Assembly: GCF_020023735.2 (NCBI RefSeq) | Contig: NZ_CP076444.2 | Coordinates: 310,001-374,000, forward strand | Direction: 5' to 3' | Origin: Mycoavidus sp. HKI | GTDB taxonomy: Bacteria; Pseudomonadota; Gammaproteobacteria; Burkholderiales; Burkholderiaceae | DNA: 64,000 bases | Shown here: one piece after another, positions 28,875-38,068 of the stretch | Numbering within the stretch: the stretch's first letter is position 1 | Layout of the letters: each line of letters starts with the position of its first letter | Program-made: the position numbers and the translations under genes | The notes under the pieces: model-generated | Told to the model about the DNA's origin: nothing | Seen by the model: the letters and a program-made list of their open reading frames with translations, nothing else | Databases searched by the model: none

Positions 28875-30224
28875 ATGAACACGAAATCCACCTGGATCTG
28901 GCGTCGGGCTGAATAGCCTGATCTCGCCTACGACGCGCAGATGACCGCACCTGACTTGGCGGAGGCCTACCGGATGCACGGTGTGGTCGAAGGCAAGGCT
29001 ACGGCTATCGGCCTTGGCAGTACCAGTCAAGTCGCACTGGATGCGCTATCGGGTGAGGTGCTGGCCACCGCCGCCATAGAAGGAGAGCGTTTGTCGCTCG
29101 ATGTGGTCCGGTCATCCGTGATGCGGCGACTCGGGCTCTTAACGTCGGGATCCTCCAACCGCCATGTTGATGGCCTTATTGAGGTTATTAGCGATGCCAC
29201 GACAGAGTTTGACATGCCTCTCGATGAGGAGCGCTTGTGCCGGTGGCAATCTGCGCTGTTTCCTGGTGGCACGTCCGGCATTCACCGCATCGTTGTCGGC
29301 CGATATCGAAATCATGACGACCCGATGCAGATCGTGAGCGGTCCGTTCGGCCGTGAAGTGGTGCATTTACGAGGCGCCGCCATCCAAGGACGTGCCGGCG
29401 CACATGCGGCGTTTCCTCACGTGGTTTTCTGAAACATCGCCTGCGCAGGCCCGGGCGGTGCCGGCGGGCGGCAAGAAGATCGATGGCTTAGCCCGTGCCG
29501 CCATCGCGCACCTGTGGTTCGAGAGCATCCACCCGTTTGAGGACGGTAACGGCCGCATTGGGAGGGCCATCGCTGACATAGCCATGGCGCAGCATTTGCG
29601 ACAACCGGTGCGCCTCTATAGCCTCTCGCGCCAGCTACTAACCTCGCGCTCGGCGTACTATGATGCCCTTAACCAAGCTCAGCGTGGCGACACCGATGTC
29701 ACGGCGTGGATACAGTGGTTTGCGCGCCAATGTACGGCCGCCTACCATGCCGCGAGCCACGCTCTTGACCAGGCAATCGAGAAGGACGTTTTTGGGAGAA
29801 GCACGAGGGTGGTGGACTTCATGAGCGGCAGCGCAAGCTGCTACAGCGCCTGCTCGATGACGAGGACGGTGGCTTCTTGGGCGGCTTGAACGTCGACAAG
29901 TATATGAAGATGACCGGCGTCTCAAAGGCCACGGCGACACGCGACCTTTCGGAGATGGTCGTGGGTGGGCAACTGTGGAGCCACGGCGTCGGCAAAGCGG
30001 TGCGCTACTACATCAATGTGCCTGGGTGGTCGCATGGCCTTGACTTTGGGGCCCAGTGCTGGTGGTTCTGGTCCTGCTGCGGTCGCTGTCGACGAGGAGC
30101 GCGAGTCGAAGGAGTCCGAGATGAATGTGCGCCCAGCCCAAGGGAGAGATGTAGGCTAGAAGCTCGGGCGGCGCGTCAAGGCCTTTGTTTCGTCGTTCTG
30201 CGACAGCATGTTAAGCGCTGGTAA
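28875..30224 (+). pseudogene. Second fic gene, broken (DUF4172-type Fic protein)
   Basis: Read across frames, the protein runs MNTKSTWIWRRAE, stop, PDLAYDAQMTAPDLAEAYRM, then AAIEGERLSLDVVRSSVMRR, HYEAPPSKDVPAHMRRFLTW, HPFEDGNGRIGRAIADI and a C-terminal winged helix KMTGVSKATATRDLSEMV. An amber codon at 28914-28916 replaces the conserved Trp; one extra T near 29366-29368 shifts the frame; a base is missing near 29785. The inhibitory helix TAAIEG and the Fic motif are themselves perfect. The region is clearly richer in G+C than its neighbours, which suggests acquisition followed by decay. Similarity ends near 30042 (YYINVPGWSHGL). Confidence 0.88.
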
Positions 30225-30244
30225 AAGGCTTTTAAATCTTGGTT

Positions 30245-30545
30245 CTAGCGAGTACAAGCTAGAGTTAACATGTAAAACGTTCACCGGATGAGTGCTCGAC
30301 TGCCTTGAATGAAACGTTTGCCTTTGTGTTTACCGCTATCGTGGTTGAAAGGCGCAACCTTACCAGAGCAGCCAGCGACTGATGGTTTGAGCAACCTAAC
30401 CCTGGCAAAAAGGTAATGAGATGCCAGGCCGTTAAATCTCCTACGCCTGGAACGCAAGCCAACAAGGCATACTTCGAGCGCATGTCAGGCGTACTCTTGT
30501 ACTGTTCAATGGCTTACTCTATGTCAACATTCAGTAATGTACGGC
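30245..30545 (-). pseudogene. IS110-family transposase remnant (C-terminal part)
   Basis: The minus strand gives AIEQYKSTPDMRSKYALLAC, then VPGVGDLTAWHLITFLPGLG and HQSLAALV, the helix-hairpin-helix-like Transposase_20 domain. A one-base shift continues it as APFNHDSGKHKGKRFIQGS and RALIR, stop, TFYMLTLACTR. Frameshift and stops show it is dead. No ends were found. The rest of 30225-30825 contains no other gene that I can support. Confidence 0.75.
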
Positions 30546-30674
30546 TGCTACCCGACAAACAAAGAGGGGATGGTATTTCATATTATAAAATTTACTAAGT
30601 TTGCACGAACGGAGGAGAGGCTTTGTGTGCAGATTTCGCCACAGTTCGCTAATGAGGCGTTTACTTTGAGAAAG

Positions 30675-30686
30675 CTCTGCTAGAAT
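30675..30686 (+). promoter_or_regulatory. Possible extended -10 promoter before the giant gene
   Basis: TGCTAGAAT (TGn plus TAGAAT at 30681-30686) with no good -35 box, 140 bases upstream of the start at 30826. Confidence 0.3.
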
Positions 30687-30825
30687 CAATTAAAAATAAA
30701 TATCAGTGCCACAGTACCCGTTTAAAGCCAGTACTTTTCAGAAATAGAGCTTTTGCAATGCAGCAGTGCAGGTTTGGCAAGTTTCAGCATCTGATTAATA
30801 TCAAAGAGCGCTAAAGGAGGATTAT

Positions 30826-33800
30826 ATGAACCCGGTATCCAACAACGTCAACGCTTCGGTCTCAAGCCCAAGTCAACTTCACACTATATCGTCTCAGATC
30901 GATGCAACTATAAATAACTTGTCTATCCATCCAGACAATGGGCCGGTTCAAGACAATCGTTTACAAAACGACTTGAGAGGCAGGAATATTCATTTATTAA
31001 ATAATTATCAATCTGAAACTGAAACGTTAAATAAAACCTTTGAGCTTTTAGCAGAGAGTGAAAGAAAGCTTAGTCTCGATGATCGATATAAAGAGATCGT
31101 TCTGGTTCTGGGCAACACGGGAGCAGGTAAGAGCACCTTCACCCAGTATATTACGGGGAATGATAGTAATCTCTGCTCAAAAAAATTAAAGGGAGGTAAA
31201 TTTTCTATTGAGGATAAGAGCGATACAGCGAAGAATTCCACAATTCATTCTCAAACAATTTTTCCAGAATTAATAGTAGATAATAGTACTACAGATATTA
31301 GGAGTGCTACAGCCTACTATGACTGCCCCGGATTTGAAGACACCCGGGGAGTTTCGCAGGAAATTGCATCTGCCTATTGCATAAAAAGGCTGATTGATCA
31401 CAGTGAACGTATCAAGCTAATGCTTGTGGTGAACCATTCCTCCTTGGAAGAGGGGAATTATCGGAATGATTTTATAACGCTCGCGCAGCATATAGGCAAT
31501 TTGGTCAAAGATTTAGGTAGATTTAAAGGCAGTATTACCCTGATTGCTACTAAAGTAGATAATATTATTGTAGAACGAGAAAAAGGCTACGGCTTAATTC
31601 CGGATCAAGAGGTGATAGAGGGTATAACTGAGTTTCTTTGTAATGTTGTTAAAGAAGAGGCGAAATCAGAGCTTAAAAAATCTAATCTTACCGATGACGA
31701 CAGGAGGCGGTATACAGCAGCCATTCAGCTCATTGATGCTCTCGTAGTGAACGCTGCTAGTCCTAAGATAGGACTTTTTCGACGACCGGATAAGGCAGGA
31801 TCACTAAGTGAGATTGCACTTTTTCGGAAAGCTAAACCTCAGCTTCAGCAATTCATAGAGAGTACTCAATTTTTACCCAGTGCTTCAGAGTATTTTGGGT
31901 ATACGATTTCAGACAAATACAAACACCATGTCCAGATCCTCGCTCAAACAATCAATGATACGATCGCCTCAGACGCAGCTAAACTAGGAGAAATGCTGCA
32001 ACGCTATTTCCAGGATCAAGTGAAGCAGTCGAAGGATTGTCGCCAATTAATAGCGCAATTAAGCGAATCTTACAACTCCCTTAAAGCACTTAAAGAAAGC
32101 CTTACGGAAATCAACTCGCCTAAAGAGTTTGTCAACACTTTTCGTAACCAGATGGCCAACTGTAAGCTGCCTATCGATGGCATCCAAGAAGAAAAACGAA
32201 TAAACACTCTGCTAAAGCAAGCAGATTATTTAGAATTTCTACAAACAGTCAGTAACACGGAACTTACTACGACCCCAGATCGGTGGTCTAATCAATTATT
32301 AGGGAAAGTAAACTCCGATTTAGAGCATTTCATGCAGTGGTATGAATTTTTGTTTGCACTGCAAAATAAACTAAGTGCATGGGCGGTGCAGCATAATCCA
32401 AGTCGATACAATGTCGCGGATATTCAGGATTGGGGGCAGGTCGATAAAGGGCAAGGTATTCATATTGATTCCGATAACATTCGGCCTTTCTTAGCAAAAG
32501 TCCAATCCGACTTTTCCATCAATGTTAAGGAGACCATCCACCGTATCTTAGAGAGTAGCGAGAGATTAGAGGAACTCAATCGTTTATTAAAATTAGAGCT
32601 TAGCTTAATTGAGGTAAAAGAAGAGGGTGAAAAACTTACCGTGAAAGGCAGGTATGTAAAACTGAGTGAGGTTGAACGTGCCCTTAGCGCTGCTAATACG
32701 AAACCCACATGGCTTGAAATTTTCGGATTAGATACGGTGTTTATAGATACGAATCTCACGAATGAGCGATTAAAGGGGACGAATGTGATTATAGCAGCCC
32801 CTGCCTGGGAAGTGATTGGTGGACACTGCATTTGTTTAGATGGCGCAGCTGCCTCCCAAATAGTTCCAGATAAGGTAGAAACTGGCCTCTATGATGGTGC
32901 CGCCGGTCAACCTGGGAAGCCTGGTGGGACGGGAGGCAGTTTATTGGGGGTTGGTAACTATTTTAGAAATGCTGAGGATCTGACGATTACCGCGCATGGT
33001 GGTAAAGGTGGACCGGGACAAGACGGTGGCGATGGTGGTAATGGTCAAAAAGGGAAAGATGCTGTGTTTCCTGAGACTACGGGTCGTGCCACGCCAGAAG
33101 GGGCTATGCAGATAGACCGTACGGTAACGGACGGTCCGTATCACGCATCGACAGTATATACTTATTATTATTGTATTCATAATGGTAAAGCAGGTGGGCC
33201 AGGTAGGCCAGGTGGGGCGGGTGGACAGAGAGGCCAAGGTGGTAAGCCAGGTACACTTAAGCTTATTAACTTGATGGATAATTCAACCATGCAAGAAAAA
33301 ATTCATCAAGAGTCGGCTGCTGGAGAAGCTGGAAAGGGGGGAAGGGGGAAAGGAGGGGAAGGCGGTCATTATATAGATCACGCGACTGCAAAACTCGAAA
33401 TTGAGCATTACGGACGCGGCACAGGAGCAGTCCCTGACAAAATAGAGTGGACACTCGATCCGAAAAAAGCTCCTAAACACATACGCAATGGTCGGAATGG
33501 CGTAGATAATAGTAATGGTGCAGGTCGTGATGGTAAGCCAGCAGAGCCCCTTCCTATGGAAGATTTTTATCCACACCTCAATGCTTATAAACATTATTTA
33601 CGTGCAAACCTCGTAGATCCTTTGTATAAAACTCCCTTGACTACGTTTCTAGATCAAATAGAAAAAGCTCACCGGCTGAACGAACTTTCTACCCCGCTAG
33701 GATTAGTCAATGAGTTCCAGGGATTAGAAGAGCAATTCTATACCATGAGTCAGCAAGTAGATCTGCGGCCGAGGTATCAATCTTTTCTAGACCGTGTACG

Positions 33801-36090
33801 GGACCACGCTAAAGACTCACTGGCTCGAGCACCGTCTCTGTTGCTTGATGATAAAAAAGCGCTGAGTTATCTGTATACCGCTGCGCTGAGCAAACTCAAC
33901 AGTCTTAATGTTAAGTTAGACCCGCATTTGGTCATTGATATGAAAGGGTATTTAGATTTGGTCGAAGCGACGGTCAAAGAACTGAACACGCAAAGAAAAA
34001 GGGAAGCGATTTCAAACTATCAAGAGAAGTATACATCCTCTATTGAGCAGCAGATAAAAGACGCGCAGGGCTTCGTTAAAGCAGAAATTGAGCCCGCCAT
34101 CGAGAAGATGGGTACAGAACTCGACCAGCAGCTAGAGGCATTAATAACAGAAACGGTAGAGCAGCAAGCAGCGGAGCAAGAGAATCAAGAGAATCAGCAG
34201 GCTTTACAAGCTCAACAGCGGAAATTGGAAGAGGCCTTAACGCTAAGGGCTCTATTTGGAGTGCTGAAGCTAGGCAGCACCGTTATCGGCTGTGTGGGGG
34301 GGCCCGTCGGTGTGGCTGTGGGCGCGGTGATTGGCACAGGCACGATGGTTGCTGAAAGTTTGGTATTAGACGATAAAACTGTTGGAGCCACGCTACTTTC
34401 ATTCCCGTCTGAGGTCAGCAAAGGGCTGAACGCCTTTCAAGCCGAACTGAAGAAGCGAGAAAAGAATCAACTCAAGGTTATCGAGCAACAACTCGCCCAG
34501 ATTAATCGGGACTTCGAGGGATTCTCCACTGAGGTAGGAGATATCACCCAAATAGTGACTAATATCCAAGCTAAGGTCACGACGGAACCAGGTGAACCTG
34601 ATCCAAACGGACTTGCTGAGCTATATGGCTTGCAAAAACAATTAGAAACGGAACTCAGTAGAAAGAAAACCGATTTAGAATCGCGGGAATCTGCGCCGCA
34701 AACTAAAACCCTCTTAGCGCATGTTGAGCGCGCTACTAAGACTGTACAGATAATAGCAATGATTTCGGCATCGGTTGCGGGTATCTACGAGCAATATCAA
34801 CAGGGTCAGGAAAAACAGAAGGTTATTGAAACGGCTATCCAAAAATCTAAGGATCAACTGACGAAGCTTAAACAGTATGAGGACAATATCTATAAGGATA
34901 TTATTCCCGGGGTAGCAAGGATGCGGCAAGATATTCAAGCGATTGAACGTGGTTTAGCGAGCCAGTCGAAAGTATCACTGGATGTCACGCAGTGGCGCGT
35001 ACAAATTATCTTGAAAGACATGCAGTTTCAACTCAAGCAAATCACACAGGGCTTTAAGGTACAAGGAGCCTTGGCGCGGTGTTTTGAAAAACTGGATGAA
35101 GGGATGACAACGTTGATTCATTTGTATAGTCGTATCCAGGCTTGTCAGGACCAGCAAAAATTGGCAGATTATATTGCTCAGATCAACTCACCGGTCTCTA
35201 CTGGGATTACCATAGTGAAGGAAGATTTGCGTCTGGCAGTGGAGAGCTTGGAATTAGCGATCAACGCTAATTTGCTCCTTGTTCAGTATGAGTGTGCTCG
35301 AAAAAGCTTTGAGCAATGGGCCTTTCCTTTTACTCAAACATATTTGCCAGGGCTGGATTTGCCTACCGAGTTTAATATGGATTCGCTCCAAGGACGCGTC
35401 CAAGAAACGATAAGGAATATACGAACAAGATTAATAGAATATAGAACTTCCATCAATGAATATGACAATCAAATAATGACAGAAGACTTTGATAGTGAAG
35501 GGGAATTTACAGCCCCCTTTGCGGTATGGAAGCCTGCAGACTATTGGTTAGAAATTAAAAATTTACTCAGTGGAGAACCCGTCACCTTCAAAGCGGATGT
35601 TGCCTTTAGCGCGCCTTGGAAAGATGCGATTAAGTTTAGCGAAATCGCTATCCGAATGAAGTGGGTGTCATCTGACGATGTCTATGTAGAAGAAGAGCAG
35701 CGTAAACAAAATCAAAAGTCGTTAGATAAGGTTCTTAATCTTTTTAGTGTGGATATGACCCATTGGGGCAATTCCTACTATCGATATGACAATCAGTATT
35801 CTTCCATACCGGGTGAGAAGCTACTAATCAACTATAGTTTTGAAAGGAGAGGAAGCCCTCTTCAACCAGTCAGCAGCAATGGAACCTATAAAAAGCTGAG
35901 TCGAGGGGATTTTATGCTCAGTCCTTATACTTTTTGGACTATGCAGTTGATAAGCCAAAAAGAAGGAGGGCAAAGACAAGCGGAATATAATCAGCTTAAA
36001 TCGTACGTAGGTAAAGTAGACTTGGAGCTAGTAGGGAAGGGATGGTATATCAAGACTCGAGTTGATTCGAATGTCTTCGGAGTGGGCTGA
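30826..36090 (+). CDS. Giant P-loop GTPase-like / collagen-like / helical protein, function unknown
   Basis: 1754 residues, not assignable to a named family. Start: a strong AAGGAGG five bases before the ATG. Residues 1-40 are Ser/Asn-rich with no signal peptide. Residues 90-330 look like a TRAFAC-type GTPase: GNTGAGKST (96-104), DCPG (166-169), TKVD (242-245). About 340-690 is mostly helical. About 690-905 is Gly-rich and collagen-like (GQPGKPGGTGG, GGPGQDGGDGGNGQKGKD, GGPGRPGGAGGQRGQGGKPG). About 950-1450 is long helix or coiled coil, interrupted by a hydrophobic Gly/Ala/Val stretch (1142-1184) and a shorter one (1306-1320). About 1565-1754 is a separate domain (DMTHWGNSYYRYDNQ, GDFMLSPYTFWTMQL). 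The gene is visibly more A/T-rich than the housekeeping genes. It stands alone beside IS debris and a dead fic. A host-directed effector or toxin is a guess. Confidence 0.8.
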   Translation: MNPVSNNVNASVSSPSQLHTISSQIDATINNLSIHPDNGPVQDNRLQNDLRGRNIHLLNNYQSETETLNKTFELLAESERKLSLDDRYKEIVLVLGNTGAGKSTFTQYITGNDSNLCSKKLKGGKFSIEDKSDTAKNSTIHSQTIFPELIVDNSTTDIRSATAYYDCPGFEDTRGVSQEIASAYCIKRLIDHSERIKLMLVVNHSSLEEGNYRNDFITLAQHIGNLVKDLGRFKGSITLIATKVDNIIVEREKGYGLIPDQEVIEGITEFLCNVVKEEAKSELKKSNLTDDDRRRYTAAIQLIDALVVNAASPKIGLFRRPDKAGSLSEIALFRKAKPQLQQFIESTQFLPSASEYFGYTISDKYKHHVQILAQTINDTIASDAAKLGEMLQRYFQDQVKQSKDCRQLIAQLSESYNSLKALKESLTEINSPKEFVNTFRNQMANCKLPIDGIQEEKRINTLLKQADYLEFLQTVSNTELTTTPDRWSNQLLGKVNSDLEHFMQWYEFLFALQNKLSAWAVQHNPSRYNVADIQDWGQVDKGQGIHIDSDNIRPFLAKVQSDFSINVKETIHRILESSERLEELNRLLKLELSLIEVKEEGEKLTVKGRYVKLSEVERALSAANTKPTWLEIFGLDTVFIDTNLTNERLKGTNVIIAAPAWEVIGGHCICLDGAAASQIVPDKVETGLYDGAAGQPGKPGGTGGSLLGVGNYFRNAEDLTITAHGGKGGPGQDGGDGGNGQKGKDAVFPETTGRATPEGAMQIDRTVTDGPYHASTVYTYYYCIHNGKAGGPGRPGGAGGQRGQGGKPGTLKLINLMDNSTMQEKIHQESAAGEAGKGGRGKGGEGGHYIDHATAKLEIEHYGRGTGAVPDKIEWTLDPKKAPKHIRNGRNGVDNSNGAGRDGKPAEPLPMEDFYPHLNAYKHYLRANLVDPLYKTPLTTFLDQIEKAHRLNELSTPLGLVNEFQGLEEQFYTMSQQVDLRPRYQSFLDRVRDHAKDSLARAPSLLLDDKKALSYLYTAALSKLNSLNVKLDPHLVIDMKGYLDLVEATVKELNTQRKREAISNYQEKYTSSIEQQIKDAQGFVKAEIEPAIEKMGTELDQQLEALITETVEQQAAEQENQENQQALQAQQRKLEEALTLRALFGVLKLGSTVIGCVGGPVGVAVGAVIGTGTMVAESLVLDDKTVGATLLSFPSEVSKGLNAFQAELKKREKNQLKVIEQQLAQINRDFEGFSTEVGDITQIVTNIQAKVTTEPGEPDPNGLAELYGLQKQLETELSRKKTDLESRESAPQTKTLLAHVERATKTVQIIAMISASVAGIYEQYQQGQEKQKVIETAIQKSKDQLTKLKQYEDNIYKDIIPGVARMRQDIQAIERGLASQSKVSLDVTQWRVQIILKDMQFQLKQITQGFKVQGALARCFEKLDEGMTTLIHLYSRIQACQDQQKLADYIAQINSPVSTGITIVKEDLRLAVESLELAINANLLLVQYECARKSFEQWAFPFTQTYLPGLDLPTEFNMDSLQGRVQETIRNIRTRLIEYRTSINEYDNQIMTEDFDSEGEFTAPFAVWKPADYWLEIKNLLSGEPVTFKADVAFSAPWKDAIKFSEIAIRMKWVSSDDVYVEEEQRKQNQKSLDKVLNLFSVDMTHWGNSYYRYDNQYSSIPGEKLLINYSFERRGSPLQPVSSNGTYKKLSRGDFMLSPYTFWTMQLISQKEGGQRQAEYNQLKSYVGKVDLELVGKGWYIKTRVDSNVFGVG

Positions 36091-36098
36091 TCCCAGTT

Positions 36099-36154
36099 TG
36101 GAGTTGATTCCTTTTCGGTAGTTTAAAAGTGCCCGCGAAAATGAGTCAACTCCA
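36099..36154. repeat. 56-bp imperfect palindrome after the giant gene
   Basis: TGGAGTTGATTC (36099-36110) and GAGTCAACTCCA (36143-36154) are inverted with one mismatch, and the inner part is also partly complementary (CCTTTTCGG against CGCGAAAATG). No T-run follows. It may be a transcription end for the giant gene and lysA, or fused ends of a lost IS. Confidence 0.65.
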
Positions 36155-36185
36155 GTTACAGACTGCCTGAGTTTCCCTTACAGTT

Positions 36186-37454
36186 TTAATCTGGTAGTCT
36201 TATTTCAGCCGCGAATAATTGTTCAACTGTTTCGCGCGCACGCACTAAATAGGCGTGTTCCCCTGCCACCATCACTTCCGCTGCGCGTGGCCGCGTATTG
36301 TAATTTGAACTCATCGTAAAGCTATACGCGCCAGCCGAGCGCGCAGCAAGTAAATCTCCAGACTTAAGGGCCAGAGTCCTATCGCGACCAAGCCAATCGC
36401 CACTTTCGCAAACCGGCCCGACCACATCGTAGAGCACCTGTGGCGTGTTGTCGCGGTGTTGAAGAACGGGGATTAAATCATGATAGGCTTGATACATTGC
36501 GGGCCGGGCAAGATCATTCATACCGGCATCTACAATCGCAAAGTTCTTGGCCGCGCCAGGTTTTAAATATTCAACTTTTGTCAGCAAGATACCTGCGTTG
36601 CCAACTAATGAGCGGCCTGGCTCAAATAGAATTTCACGGTGTCCGTGACCTCGCTTGGCAAGGTGACTCAGCAGAGTGTGCACAAACGTGCTAATCGCTG
36701 GCGGCGTTTCGGCGTCATAGCAAATGCCAAGGCCGCCCCCCATATCGAGATGAGAAATTTTGATGCCGTCTGCTTCAATCGATTCAATCAGCTCGAGCAT
36801 TTTATCTAGCGCATCGAGATAAGGCGCGATTTCAGTGATTTGTGAGCCAATATGACAGTCGATACCCATGATTTCGAGCGATTTCATTGACGCCGCTGTG
36901 CGATAGGCCGCACGCGCTTCATCAAAAGCAATGCCAAATTTATTTGACTTAAGCCCTGTCGAAATATACGCATGCGTTTTTGCATCTACATCTGGATTGA
37001 CGCGCAATGACACCCGTGCTGTTTTACCTGTATTGGCTGCAATGTCGTGCAAGCGCTGTAGTTCAGGGAGCGATTCAATATTAAAACATTTGACGCCCGC
37101 AGTCAGTGCTGCTTGCATCTCGCTGACACTTTTACCGACGCCTGAAAAAACAATTTTGTCGGCGTGCGCGCCAACCTTGAGCACACGCGCTAACTCGCCG
37201 CCTGAGACGATATCAAAGCCCGCCCCTAACCTTGCAAAGACATCGAGCACAGCGAGATTGCTATTGGCTTTGACGGCATAGTAAACCTTTGCGTTATGGC
37301 CTGCGCACGCATGTGCGTACGCTTGATACGCGCGGGTCAAGGCGGCGCGCGAGTAAACGTAAAGCGGTGTGCCAAATTGTCGTGCAAGCAGTGTAAGCGG
37401 GACGCTTTCTGCATGCAGTTCGGCGTTAATATATTCAAAAGCGTTATCAAGCAT
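36186..37454 (-). CDS. lysA: Diaminopimelate decarboxylase
   Basis: 422 residues. The PLP enzyme that turns meso-diaminopimelate into lysine. The cofactor lysine is in VYYAVKANSNLAVL; glycine loop and phosphate binding include MGGGLGICYDAE and EPGRSLVGNAG; the catalytic Cys motif is GPVCESGDWLG. Start directly abuts the stop of lptM, so they form an operon. Confidence 0.96.
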   Translation of the reverse strand: MLDNAFEYINAELHAESVPLTLLARQFGTPLYVYSRAALTRAYQAYAHACAGHNAKVYYAVKANSNLAVLDVFARLGAGFDIVSGGELARVLKVGAHADKIVFSGVGKSVSEMQAALTAGVKCFNIESLPELQRLHDIAANTGKTARVSLRVNPDVDAKTHAYISTGLKSNKFGIAFDEARAAYRTAASMKSLEIMGIDCHIGSQITEIAPYLDALDKMLELIESIEADGIKISHLDMGGGLGICYDAETPPAISTFVHTLLSHLAKRGHGHREILFEPGRSLVGNAGILLTKVEYLKPGAAKNFAIVDAGMNDLARPAMYQAYHDLIPVLQHRDNTPQVLYDVVGPVCESGDWLGRDRTLALKSGDLLAARSAGAYSFTMSSNYNTRPRAAEVMVAGEHAYLVRARETVEQLFAAEIRLPD

Positions 37455-37655
37455 TTAGTGACTGTTGGAAGAGAATGGAGCCAGTGGCTTGAGCGGTGAT
37501 GCGGCTGGCGTATTTTTTAACGGGCTCGCCTGTGGGGCGGCAGCAGGCTCGGGTAACGGCGGCACGGTTGGCAAATACAGTGCCCCGCGTTGTCCACAAG
37601 CGGCAAGAGCCATGAAAACCGCTACAATTGCGCTGGCTTTGCAAATAGTCTGCAT
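37455..37655 (-). CDS. lptM: Small lipoprotein LptM (YifL-like)
   Basis: 66 residues from the ATG at 37655. A signal peptide ends in the lipobox LAAC, followed by GQRGALYLP, the family hallmark; the rest is a Pro/Ala-rich tail. LptM helps oxidative maturation of the LPS translocon LptD. Upstream of lysA, as in many proteobacteria, and divergent from cyaY. Confidence 0.85.
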   Translation of the reverse strand: MQTICKASAIVAVFMALAACGQRGALYLPTVPPLPEPAAAPQASPLKNTPAASPLKPLAPFSSNSH

Positions 37656-37691
37656 AGCTAAACTCGGAAAATTAAAGCGGGGAAGTGTAGC

Positions 37692-38015
37692 ATGACCAAT
37701 CATAAAGAATACCTTGCGTTTGCTGAGGCAACGCTAGATGCAATCGAATCCGCGCTGGATGCAAGCGGGGCTGAGGTTGAATATGAGCGTAATGGCAATG
37801 TATTAACTCTAGAATTTGAAGACGGTAGCAAGATCATTGTTAATTTACAAGCGGCCATGCAAGAAATTTGGTTGGCGGCGAAAGCCGGCGGTTTTCACTA
37901 CCGGCAACAAGACGGAGCTTGGCTTGACACGCGCGGTGGTATGGAATTATTTGCCGCCTTGTCACGCTATGCAAGCGAACAAGCGGGCGTCACTATTGAG
38001 TTGTCTAAGGGTTGA
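37692..38015 (+). CDS. cyaY: Iron-sulfur cluster protein CyaY (frataxin homologue)
   Basis: 107 residues, normal size. Acidic first helix ([20 protein letters not shown]) for iron binding; beta-sheet core with [35 protein letters not shown] and the WLDTRGG turn. It regulates Fe-S cluster assembly. Divergent from lptM across a 36-base gap. Confidence 0.95.
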   Translation: MTNHKEYLAFAEATLDAIESALDASGAEVEYERNGNVLTLEFEDGSKIIVNLQAAMQEIWLAAKAGGFHYRQQDGAWLDTRGGMELFAALSRYASEQAGVTIELSKG

Positions 38016-38068
38016 TGGGTGAGCGGTTGCCCCTCAAAATGCAAAGAGGCAAGCCACCTTCAGCGACT

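Noticed and set aside
37465..37703. Plus-strand frame opposite the small lipoprotein gene
   Set aside because: The minus strand has a signal peptide, lipobox and the family motif GQRGALYLP next to lysA; the plus frame has nothing recognisable.
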